From: Magnetospirillum moscoviense
GTDB taxonomy: Bacteria; Pseudomonadota; Alphaproteobacteria; Rhodospirillales; Magnetospirillaceae
NCBI RefSeq assembly: GCF_001650635.1
Contig: NZ_LWQU01000103.1
Location: forward strand, 1-58,195
Reading direction: 5' to 3'
DNA: 58,195 nt
Shown: piece by piece, positions 23,701 through 35,700 of the stretch
Layout: the number at the start of each line of letters is the position of its first letter
Position numbering within the stretch: position 1 is the first letter of the stretch
Translations under genes and position numbers: made by a program
The notes under the pieces: generated by a model
Seen by the model: only the letters and a program-made list of their open reading frames with translations
The model's database searches: none
Told to the model about the DNA's origin: nothing

Positions 23701-26700
23701 CAGGCTTGCCCGGGCCGGGGCCGAGGTCACGCCGGCCAGCTTGATCAGCGTGCCGTCGAAATTGGTGCCGGTGCCTGCACCCTTGACGTAAATCCAGCCG
23801 TCGGTGCCGTTGGTGAAGAACACCGCCCGGTTGGCCAGACTGACGTTGGCGGTGACCAGGGCGGCGGTGGTGGCGACATCGGTGGTCCAGGTGACAGTTG
23901 TCGCCGGGTCATAGGAAATGCCGGCGATGCCGGTGAAAGCGATGGTGTCCGCGCCGGTGCCGAAGCCGATGATGGTGTCGGTGGCGGCGGCGGTGGATTG
24001 CGTGTTCGACGTAAAGCGATAGGTGTCGATGCCGGCGCCGCCGGTCAGCGTGTCGGTGCCGCCGCCGCCGGTCAGGGTGTCGGCACCGGCGGTGCCGATG
24101 ACGGTCAGCCCGGCAGTCGTTTCCGCCGAGCCATCGACCACCAGCGACGCGGCAAAGTTCGCGTCGATGGTCAGACCGGTGGCATTGTTGCTGTCGTTCA
24201 GCGTCAGGGAATAGGCGTATTGCGACACCAGGCTCAGATTCTCGAAGCCGGCAAGCCCGGTCAGTTCGCTGGAATCGAGGGTCCTGTTCGTCGAGGCGGC
24301 GATGTCCAGCGTATCGATTCCGGCGCCGCCATCGAAGGACCTGGCGGCCCCATTGGTGTCGAGGATCGAGCCGTCGATATAGACGATGTCGTTGCCGCCG
24401 CTGCCGGTCAGCCCCTCGACGTTATCAAGCTGAAGGGTCGTCCCGCCGGTGGTCATCACCACGGCGTCGGTGCCGGCACCGCCATCCACGAAGTCGATGC
24501 CCGATCCGACGTTCAGCGTGTCGTTGGCCGCCGTGCCGTTCAGCGCCAGAGCCTGGCCCAGCACCGCCTTGCCCTGGGCGTCGAAACGCTGCCCATAGAC
24601 GCCATAGGCCGAACCGTCCTGGCCCATGCTGTGCCACACCACCGTGAAGCCGCCACCCGGCAGCGCCGCCACCGACGAGGCTGTTTGATAGTCGTGGTCA
24701 TAAGTGTTGAGACGGAACTCGGGCCCCTGCGCCGTCCCGGCGGAATCGAAGATCCGCCCGTAAATGTTGTATCCGCCGGTGCCGCCGCCACCCGCGTCGC
24801 GGCCATCGCTCCACGTCACCACAAAGCCGCCGCCCGCCAGGGCCGTCACCGAACTGCCTGACTGGGTGTAGTTGGTATTGGAATTGACGATGAACTCGGC
24901 GCCCTGCGCCACCCCCTGGGCGTTGTAGACCCGGCCGAAGATCTCGCTGTTGAAGCCATCCCACGTCACCACATAGCCGCCATTCGTCAACCCGGTGACG
25001 CACGGACCGACCTGAGTGCCGACAGTGGTGGTGTTGATCAGGAATTCGTCGGCCCCGACCGTGGTACCGTCCTGGTTGACCGCGACACCCGCCGCGTTAT
25101 AGCGCTGGCCGTAGATGCCGGATTGGTCGCCGTCTTGCAGGTTGCTCTGCCAGGTCACCAGGAAGCCGCCATCGGCCAGGCCGGTCACCGCCGGTGCGGT
25201 CTGGGCATCATTGGTGACGGTGTTGACCTTGAATTCTGTCCCCTGGGCGATTCCGGACGCGTTGTAGCGCTGGCCATAGATGCCGAGGCCGGAACCGTCC
25301 TGCAGGTTACTCTGCCAGGTCACCACGAAGCCGCCATCGCCCAGATTCGTCACCGACGGAAGGTATTGGTCGTTGACCGTGGTGGTGTTGACGCGGAATT
25401 CCGCCCCCTGCGTCACGCCCGTCGCGTCGTAACGCTGGGCGTAGATGCCGTTGGACGATCCGTCCTGGAGGTAGGACGCCCAGCTGACCACGAAGCCGCC
25501 ATCGGCCAGCGCCGCGATTGCGGGCGCTTGCTGGGCGCCGCCGGTAGAGGTGTTGACGCGGAATTCCGCCCCCTGGGGCAGGCCGGCGGCATCGTAGCGC
25601 TGGGCGAAGACGCCGTAGCCCGAGCCGTCCTGGAGATCGGTGTACCACGTCACCACGGTGCCGCCACCGGTCAGCGCCGCCACCACCGGGCTGAGTTGGC
25701 TGCCGGTGGTATAGGTGTTGGCCCTGAGGTCGGCGGGCGTCACGGTGACGGTGCCGTCGGCGAACGACAGCGTCTCGATCCCGGTCAGGGTGTCGGTGCC
25801 GTCGGCGCCGGTCACCGTCAGGGTGCCCGCCGTCGCTGTGAAGGAATAGGCCGACGCCAGGCCCGAGAACATCGCGACATCGGTGCCGGCGCCGCCATTG
25901 ATGGTGTCGTTGCCGGCGCCACCGGTCAGGGTGTCGCCGCCGCCGCCGCCGGTCAGGGTGTCGGCCAGGGTGCCGCCCAGCACGGTCAGCGCGGCCGAGG
26001 TCTCGGCGGCGCCGTTGAGGACCAGCGGTCCATTGGTGAGGACGGAGCCGTCGATGGTCAGGCCGGCGCTGTTGCTGGCATCGTGCAGGGTGATGTTATA
26101 GTAGCCGGCGTAATTGGTGAGCGTCCAGTTTTCCCAATTGATCAGCCCGGCGGTCTCGGTGGCGTCCAGCACCTGGTTGGTATACGAGAGGAACAGGGTA
26201 TCATTGCCGGCACCGCCGTCGAAGGCGCGGCCGGTGGTGTTGTTGAGGATAACGGCCTCGACGAACACGCGGTCGCCGCCGCCGCCGCCGACCAGCGATT
26301 CCACATTGGTGACGGCCACCTGCACGCCGCCGGCCGCAAGCAGCACCGTATCGGTGCCCGCGCCGCCATCCACCTGGTCGATGCCCGCGCCGATATTCAG
26401 GATGTCGTCGCCGGTCGTTCCGGTCAGCATGGCATCCGGCCCGAGCACCGGATTGCCCGCGGCATCGAAGCGGCGGGAGAAAATGCCGCCGCCACTGGTA
26501 TCCTGGAATCCGCTGGGCCAAGCGACCACAAAGCCGCCATCATCCAGCGCGGCCACCGAAACGGACGGATAACCCTGATCTTCCGGGCCATAGGTGTTGA
26601 CGAGGAATTCGGGACCCTGCGCGGTTCCGGCGGCGTCATAACGCTGGCCGTAGATGTTGTAGCCGCTGCTGTTGCCGCTGCCCGCGACGCCCCGCCAGAC

Positions 26701-29700
26701 CATGACGAAGCCGCCATCCGCCAGCGCCGTCACCGAGGGGTATGCCTCAGAGTGCCTGTTCGGCATCACGAACTCGGCGCCCACGGGCGCCCCGGCGGCG
26801 TCGAAGCAACGGCCGACCACGTCGATATCTGTGCCGGTGGGATTGCTATACCAGGTGACCACGAAGCCGCCGCCCGACAAGCCGGCGACCGCCGGGTCAA
26901 ACTGGAGACCGGCGGTCGTCACGTTGATCGGGAATTCCGACCCTTGGGCGATTCCGGCGGCATTATAGCGCTGGCCGTAGATGCCGTAATTCGCGCCGTC
27001 CTGCAAATTGCTGTGCCAGACCACCACGAATCCGTTGTCGGACAAATTCGAAACGGCTGGGTAACGCTGGTCATCGGCGGTGGTGGTGTTGACCCGGAAC
27101 TCGTCGGCACCGGTGGTCGTGCCGTCGCGGCTGACCGCCACGCCCGCAGCGTTGAAGCGCTGGCCGTAGATCCCGTAGGACGAGCCGTCCTGCCCGTTGC
27201 TAGCCCACGTCGCCAGGAAACCACCGTCGGACAAGGCCGTCGTCGAACTCATAGTCTGGTGGTTGAGCGTATATGGGTTGACCCGGAACTCGGCCCCTTG
27301 GGCGGTTCCCGCAGCGTCGAATATCTGGCCGTAGATGCCGGTGGCCGACCCGTCCTGGTTGTAGCTGTCCCAGGTCACCAGGAAGCCGCCGCCCGACAAC
27401 CCGGTCACCGAGGGGTACGACTGGGCGTTGGCGGTAAAGGTGTTGACCAGGAATTGCGATCCCTGGGCCATGCCGGCGGCATCAAAGCGCTGGGCGAAGA
27501 TTCCATCGCCATTCTGGTCGGCGCTCTGCCACACCACCACATGGCCGCCGCCGGTCAGCCCGGCCACCGCTTGATACGATTGGCTGCCGGCGACGGTGGT
27601 GTTGACCCGGGTGTCGGCCGCCGACAGGGTGACCGTGCCGCCGCTGAAGGACAGCGTCTCGATACCGGTCAGGCTGTCGGTGCCGTCGGGGCCGGTGACG
27701 GTCAGGGTCTGACCGGCATAGGCGAAGGTGTAAGCCGACACCGCACCCGAGAAGGACGCGGTATCGGTGCCGGCGCCGCCGTTGATGGTGTCGTTGCCGG
27801 CGCCACCGGTCAGGGTGTCCGCACCAGCGCCGCCATAAAGTGTATCGGCGCCTGCGCCGGTGGTGAGGGTCACCGCGCTGGTGCGCGTGATTGCCGCCAC
27901 CGTCACGCCGCTGGTGGCGCCCGAGGCATCGACTTCACGAAGGCTGGAATTTTCGGCCTCGGTACCCATGATCACCGACTGCGCGGTGGCCGATGTGGAG
28001 GCCAGCTTGACCACCTCGACGCCAGTCAACTTGGCCAGATGAACGGGCGTAAGACCGGCGGTATCAGTGACCATCATCGTGTCGGTGCCGGTGCCGCCAC
28101 TGACGGACAATCCAGCATCAAGCGCGGCAGAGGTCACCCTCAGCGTGTCGTTGCCGCCCATCAGATCGACCGAAGTCAGACCGGCGCCGACCGACAGGGT
28201 GTCGGGGTTGACAGTGCCGGTCAGCGTGGTCGCCGTGACGGCGCCATCGATGGTCAGCTTACGGCTGTAGATGCCGATGCCGTTGGTTTCGGCGGCATTC
28301 CAGGCAGCCACCAGACTTCCATCGGCCAATTGCTCGACGGAGGGGTATTGCGCCGTCGTAAAGGTGCCAGAGCCGATGGTCACTGCCCCGCCGACCGCCA
28401 CGCCGGCCGCATCGAACCGCTGCAGATAGATGGTGCTGGTATTGCCGGCGTGGCCCCCGCCGGTAAAGGGATTGCTGTCGTAGACCACGACAAAGCCACC
28501 GTCGGACAAGGCCGTGACATCGGACCAGGCCTGCCAGCCGGCGACGGTCTGGTTGACCTGGACTTCGCCGGTCACCGGCGTGCCATTGGCATCGTACACC
28601 CTGGTATAGACGCCGTAATTGTCGCCGTCCTGATCAGGCCCCGAATGCCAGGTGGTAACAAAACCGCCGTTGGCCAGAACCGCCACATTGGTATCCCATT
28701 GGTCGCCAGTGGTGTAGCTATTGATCTGGGTTACAGCGCCTTGGGCCACGCCGTCGGTGGTGAAACGCTGGAAGAAAGCACCCTTGCCCGCGCCGTCGGC
28801 CGCCGTCCAAACCATCACGACTTCGCCGCTCGGCAATGTCTTGAGCTGGGCATAGTGGACGTCAGTGTAGCTGTCATCCACCAGGGTCAGCTCGGCGCCC
28901 ACCTTGGCGCCCGCGGCGTCGAAGGCCTGTCCGCGAACCTGGAACGTGGTCGCGACTTGATGGTCCCATACCGCGAAGAAGCCACCATTCGGCAAGGCGG
29001 TGACGCAGGGATAAGCCTGGTAGCCGGCCGTGGTCGTGTTGACCAGGAATTCACCCTGGCCGACGCCGTTGGCATCAAAGCGCTGGCCATAGACACCCCA
29101 GGTTCCGGCGGCATCCTGGCCATCGGCGTGCCACAGGGCGACGAAGCCACCGTCGGCAAGGGCCGCGCCCATCTGTCCCCAGTGAGTTGTAACGGTATTG
29201 GTGTTCAGTTGGAACTCGGACCCGATGGTGCCATCCGCCTTGTACAGCCGCCCCATCACCGCATTGGTCATGCCCTGACCGTTGCTGTTCCACAAAACCA
29301 CATGACCGCCACCGTTCAGGGCGACAATCTCGGGATACATCTGGTCATTATTGGTCGTGGTGTTGACCGCGCTTGTGGTCACCGCTGCCGTCAGCGTGCC
29401 GCCGCTAACCGTGGACGAAACCATCAGGTCGCGATCGGCGAAGCGCAGGGTCTCGATCCCGGTCAGCGAGTCGGTACCGTCGGTGCCAACCTGATCGGCG
29501 ACAATGACGCTGCCGGCATTGCCCGAAATCAGGTAATCGGCGGCATTGCCCGAGAAGATCGCGATATCGGCGCCCGCACCGCCGGTCAGCGTGTCGTTGC
29601 CGCCCCCACCGGTCACGGTATCGTTGCCGGCGCCGAAATCGATGATATCGACATTGCTGCCGCCGACAAAGGTGTCGTTGCCGGCGGTGCCGCTGAAGGT

Positions 29701-32700
29701 GGCCAGCGACAAGGCGAACTGGTCGGTGACGCTGCCCCCCGCCTGATCGGTGGCGGTGACCTTGATCTGCAGGCTGGACCCGGCCAGACCGGATGGCGGC
29801 GTGCCGCTAAAGGTCATCGTCCCCGCATTGAACGAGAGCCAGCTCGGCAGGGCCGTGTTATCGCTTAGCGTCGCGCTATAGGTGCGAGTATCGCCCACAT
29901 CCACATCGGCGAAGGTGCCGACGGTGAAGGTATAGGTGAAGCCAGTCCCGACCGAAACCGTCTGGTCAGCGATCGGCACTGCCACCGTCGGCGCATCGTT
30001 GAGCGGGTTGATGGTCATGGTGGCAGAGGTCGCATAGCTGCCGCCATGGCCGTCCGACACCGTATAGTTCAGCGTCACCGGGCCGTTATAGTTGGCGGCG
30101 GAGGTGAAGGTGAAGGTGCCGTCCAGATTATCAACCATAGTGCCGGAACTGGCAGTCAGCCCCGTGACCGACAAGGTATCGCCGTCGACATCGACGCCAC
30201 CGCTGGTCAATTGAGCGGTGGTCAGGACGTGCGGCGCGTCCTCGTTGGCCTGCGGCAGAACCAGGCTGTTCCAGCCGATGGTGCCGGTCAGCGTGATGTC
30301 GTTGCCCTGACTTGAGCTGTCGATCAGGGTCGTGCCGGTGCCTTCATTGATCGCCCAGTCGCCGACCAGATTCGTGGTGACAGTGCCACCAGTCGCCAAG
30401 GTCGCCACTTCGGCCGGGCTCAGGCCCAGGGCGTAAACCTTCAGACTGCCCAACTGGCCGCTGTAATAATTGTTCGTGCCATCGGAACCGAACGCCGTCC
30501 CAGCGGTGGTTTCCACCGCCCCCAACTGGGTCGCGCCGATGGTCTGCGAGAACACTTCGACGCCGTTGACATAGACCCGGGCGACGGTGTTGTCCTTGAC
30601 GAAGGCGACCTGCGACCATTCATTGAAGTCGATCACATTGGTGGGCGTGACCTTCCAGTCCCAGCCGGTGCTTTGCTTGCCGATGGCGAAGATCAGCGAG
30701 CCGTCCGGCTGGACGCGGGTGATCACCTCCAGCTGGCCGTTGGTGGCATACTGGCGCCACAAGACGCCATCGACGGCGTTCGGGTTGATGTCCATCACCA
30801 CCGAGAAATTCTCGGCGCCCTGGAACTTGGTAACCGTGGTCGTCGGGATGGCGAAGGAATCGTTGCCGTCGAACACCAGCGCGGTCGGGCGATAGGGTGC
30901 GTCGTTGACCCCGGTCACGCCCGTGAACAGGTAATGGCTGTTCGAGAAGGGCGAGGCGCCGGTGATCGAGGTGGTGTCGGCGGTCACCACCGACCCGGTG
31001 GTGCTGAAGGCGCCGCCATAGGAATTGTCGATGGCCCGCACCAGCAGGCCGGTCGGCGATCCGTTGAAATTGGCATTGGGCAGGAAGCGGACCAGGCTGG
31101 AATTGGCCAACACCACCGAAGCGGCGTCGCTGGCGGCGCCGATATTGGTCCAGTTGGTGCCGCCGTCGGCGGAATATTGCCAAGCTCCCTGGGTGGCGCC
31201 GTTGGCGATCACCGCGATGCCGGTCATGGACGCGCCCGCATCGACATCCGAGAAGAAGCTGCCAAACAGACTGGAAACCGTGGCCCCGGCCGGATTGGCG
31301 GCATCCTCGGCCACCGGGTCCAGGTAACCGTCCACCGACAGAACCGGGGCGTCGTTGACCGCACTCACCGTCACCGTCGCGGTACCGGTGGTGGCGCTGA
31401 ACGCGCTGGCGCCGCCATTGACGGTGGTATCGACCTTCAGCCCGTGGCTGCCGCTGGTCTGGTCCCAGGCCCGCCAGGTGAAGGTGGCGGTGCCGCTGGT
31501 ATTGGCAGTGGGAACAAAGCGGACCTTGTCGGTGTCGGCCAGCAGCAGCGACGAGTTCGGAGCCACCAGGGCGAATTGCAGCCAATTGGTGCCGCCGTCA
31601 AGGCTGTACTCCCAGTTGCCGCCGGGTACCGTCGCATCGGTGACGGCGATGCCCTTCAGCGCGCCGGCGCCGTCGGCGTCGGTGACCTTGGCCAGCAATT
31701 CCGACACCGTATGGACGGTGGCCGTCGCGTCCTCGACCTGGGTGAAGCTGGCCGTGGTCGGACCGCCGAAGGTGACGGTGTTGAACAACACCTCTTCGTG
31801 ACCGTCGCTGTTGGTGTCGCCCGGATAGACCAGGGCGACCCGGCCGTCGGCCATTTCCACCATCTCGGCATTGTTGGACCAGGCGAGGTTGCTGGGCGGC
31901 GTGATGACGATGGAATCGCCGATCTGCACGTCGTTGGCGCCGAAATGCTGGACGACGACCCGGGTTCCGCCGCCCGCATAGGCGCGCCACGACACCGCAT
32001 AGCTGCCGTCGCTCAAGGCCAGAACCGTCGGGCTGCCGACATTCGACGGAGCCGGGGTGATGGTCGCCGTCAGGTCAATGGTGGTCCCGCCCGTCACGTT
32101 GCCGGCATTGTCCACGGTGAAGTGGCGCACGTGCGGCGCGCCATCGTCGTAGGCCACCACGAAACTGCCGTCGATCAGCGCCGCCGCCTGCGGCATGAAC
32201 TGGTTCCCGGCACCGACGCTGTTGACGCGGAATTCGCTGCCGACCGGGGTCAGGGTGCCGCCGCTCAAGCTGAACACCCGCCCATCGACATCATAGTCGC
32301 CACTGCTGGAGACATTGTTCACGGTGCTCCAGAACACCGCGATCTTGCCGTTGCCCAGGCTGATCACCGAATTGACCGACTCGGTCGCGCCAGCGATGGA
32401 ATTGACCTGGGTGACCGGGGTGACCGGCACGCCCGTATCGTTGTAGACCCGAACCGAAATCTGGCCGGTCGAGACGTTGGTGTATTCCCGCCACGCCACC
32501 GCGAAATTGCCGTCCGGCATTTTGGTCACGGACGGGAAATGGTCGCTGCCGCCCGAGTCGCCGATGATGATGCGACTGCCTTCCTGCACCCCGGACGAAT
32601 TGAAGATGAAGGCGTCGACCCGCAACTCATTGTCGGCGATGACCACGAAGCGGCCGCCCGACAGCGGCGCCACCGTCGCCCGCACCCACGAATTGGCCGA

Positions 32701-35700
32701 CGGCGCCAGAACGCCGTTCATCAGCGTGCTGTCCGCCGTCGCCGGGGTGCCGTCGGCATTCAGGATGCGGAAGCCGGCGAAGCCGCTGCCCCACGACACC
32801 ACCATCTTGCCGTCGCTCAGCCGGGTGATGTGGTCGTTGTAGCCCCACGGATTGGCCGCCCCGTTGACCTGGGTGGCGGTGCCCACAACGTTGGTCAGCG
32901 GTCCAAGCGCCGGCGCGTCGTTGGCGCTGGTGACGTTGATCTGCATGCTGGCCGAGGAGGCCAGGGTGCCGTCGGACACATTGTAGTAAAGGTTGGCCGT
33001 GCCGGAATAATTGGCACTCGGCGTGAACGTCCAGGTGCCATTGCCGTTGTTGACCACGGTCCCGTTGGTGGCGGTGACCCCCGAAACGGTCAAGGTGTCG
33101 CCATCGACATCATTGGTGCCGGCCAGCAGTTCGGCCTGGGTGATCACCCGGGCCGTGTCCTCGGCGGTGATGGCGTTGGTCGCATTGACCACGACCGGCC
33201 CGTCATTGACCGGGGTGACGGTGGCGGTGAAGGTCTTGGTGGTGGTCGCGGTGCCATCCGACACGGCGACGGTAAAGGTGTCGGACCCGCTATAATTGGC
33301 GGCCGGCGTGTAGACCAGGCTGCCGCCGGCATTGATGGTGACGGTGCCGTGCGCCGCCTGGGTCTGAACCGTATAGGTCAGCGCCGTCCCTTCGGGATCG
33401 CTGGCGGAAAGCTGACCGGTAAAGGTGCCGTCCTCGGCCAAGGTCAGCGCCGAGACGATCGCCGGCGGCCCGCCCGAGGTCACCACCGACGGCCCGGGCG
33501 CGGTCCCGCCCCCGGCCACCGTCAGGCCGGCCAGGGTGTCGAGCGGCCATTGCCCGACCAGCCCGGCTTCGTTGCCGACCAGATCGACGCTCTTGGTCGA
33601 TTCGATCTCGGCCAGGCTGCGGGCACTGTTCCACACCCGCACGTCGGCAAGGTCACCATTCAACGATCCGTTGCCGTCGCGACGGGCGCCGATCCACAAT
33701 TGGGCCGAGATCCCCAGCGACGACGACCCGGCCGAGCCGGCCGAGGTCTTGGCCTGGTCGACGCCGTCCACATAGATGTGAACCTGCTTCGAGGCGTTGT
33801 CGTAGGAATAGCTGACGTGGTGCCAGGCGCCGTTGTTGAAGGTCGCGGTGGTCGAATAGCTGACGGAATTGCCGTCACCGAAATTCAGCTCGACCAGCAG
33901 GCGGCCGCCATCCATGGCGAACTGCGCCCACGAGGTGGCGCCGCCAGAGGTGTTGGTGGTGGCGATGCCCTTCCACGACCCGGCATCGGTGGTCTTGACC
34001 CACGCCTCGATGGTGTGGGAGCTGAACGACAGCGCGCTGGGCGTCTTCAGCGAATCATCGACGCCGTCGAAATGGACGTAAGCCGCCGTGCCGGTCAGAC
34101 CGGCCACCACCGGCGCGTCGTTGACCGGGGTCACCGTCACGATCGACGTAGCCGAGGCACTGGCGGCGGTGCCGTCGGTGACGGTGACGTTGATGGTGCG
34201 CGAGCCGCTGGTTAGGGCATCCGAGCTGTTCGAGAAGGTGATGGAGCGCAACGCCGCCTGATAGGTGGCCAGCGTCGCCGAGCCGGTCAGGGTCAGCAGC
34301 CCGGTGCCGGCATTGTAGCTACCGGTGATGCCGCCCTGGTTGGCAAAGGTCAGGACGTCGCCGGCCTGGAAGCCGGCCATCGAGACGGTAGCCCCGGTCA
34401 GATTGGCGCTATCGACATCAAGCACGGTCAGGTCCGTGAACGGCACTACGGCCGTGCCGCCTTCGGTGTACGACGCCGTCGCGGTGGCCAGCGCCAACGT
34501 CGGCGCGTCGTTGACCGGACTCACCGACAGCGTTGCGGTGGCGGTGGTGATGCTGAACGCGGTGCCGTCGCCGTTCGTGCTGGTGTCGACCTTGGCGCCG
34601 GGCGTGCCGCTGCTCCGGTCCCAGGCCCGCCAGGAGAAGCTGGCGGTACCGGTATAGTCGGCATTGGGCACGAACCGCACCTTGTCGGTGTCGGCCAGCA
34701 ACAGGGAATTGGTCGTCGATACCGTGCCGAAGGCGGTCCAGGTGCTGCCCGAATCGGTGCTGTACTGCCAGGTGCCACTGCCCGCCGGAGCGTCCGTGAC
34801 GGCAATGCCGTGCAAAGCGCCGGCCCCGTCGGGGTCAGAGGTCGCCGCGGTTAGCGCCGAGACCAAGCTGCCTGTATTGCTGGCGGCGGCGACATCCTCG
34901 CCGATCGAGGTCAACGCCACCGATGGCGGGCTGAACGTGAACGAGCGGGCGGCGACGTTGATGTCGCTGGCCGGCTGGCTGCCCCAGACCACCGCATACG
35001 AGCCGTTGGACAGCGGACCGATGATCGCGTTGCCGCCGGTCTGGTCATTCAGCACCGTGCCCAGCACCAACTCGTCGGTGCGCGCCGTGCCGTCGGCGTT
35101 GAAGGCGCGGGCGACGTATTGTCGGGTGCCGTTGTCGCTGTACCAGCTGAGCACATAACCGCCATCGTCCGTCGCCGTGATGTGCGGACGGTACTGCACG
35201 CCGGCCGCGTTCTGGAGCGGATTGATCTCGCCACCCAACGCGGTGCCGTTGGCGGCGAAGTGACGCACGATGATGTCTGTGTTGGTGCCGGTTTCGTAGG
35301 CCACCACGAAACTGCCGTCGGAAAGCACCGCCACCGCCGGCATGGTCTGGCTTCCGGCCAGTGTCGAATTGACGATGAAGTTGGCCGCCACCACCGCGCC
35401 GTTCGGCGCCAGGATGGTGCCGACGATGTCCAGGCCGCTCCCGCCCGGCAGGTCTGGGCTTTGCCAGAAGACGGCGATGTTTCCGTTCTTCAAGCCGGCG
35501 ACCGTCGCCCACAACTGCTCGTCAGTGTTGTCGGTGTTGATCTGGCGTTCGGACAAAACCTCGTTGCCGTTGGCGTCGAAGGTCCGCAGGAAGATGTTGC
35601 GGGTGGCCCCGACACCGCCGGACCAGGCGACGGCGAAGCCGCCGTCGGCCAGGCCGCCCACCTGCGCGAATCCCTGCCCGTCCGGCACGGTGGAGTTGGC

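Noticed and set aside
24545-27615. CRISPR-like regular DNA repeats
   Set aside because: The repeats are in phase with the protein (about 150 bases, coding for propeller blades) and lack constant short repeats with unique spacers.
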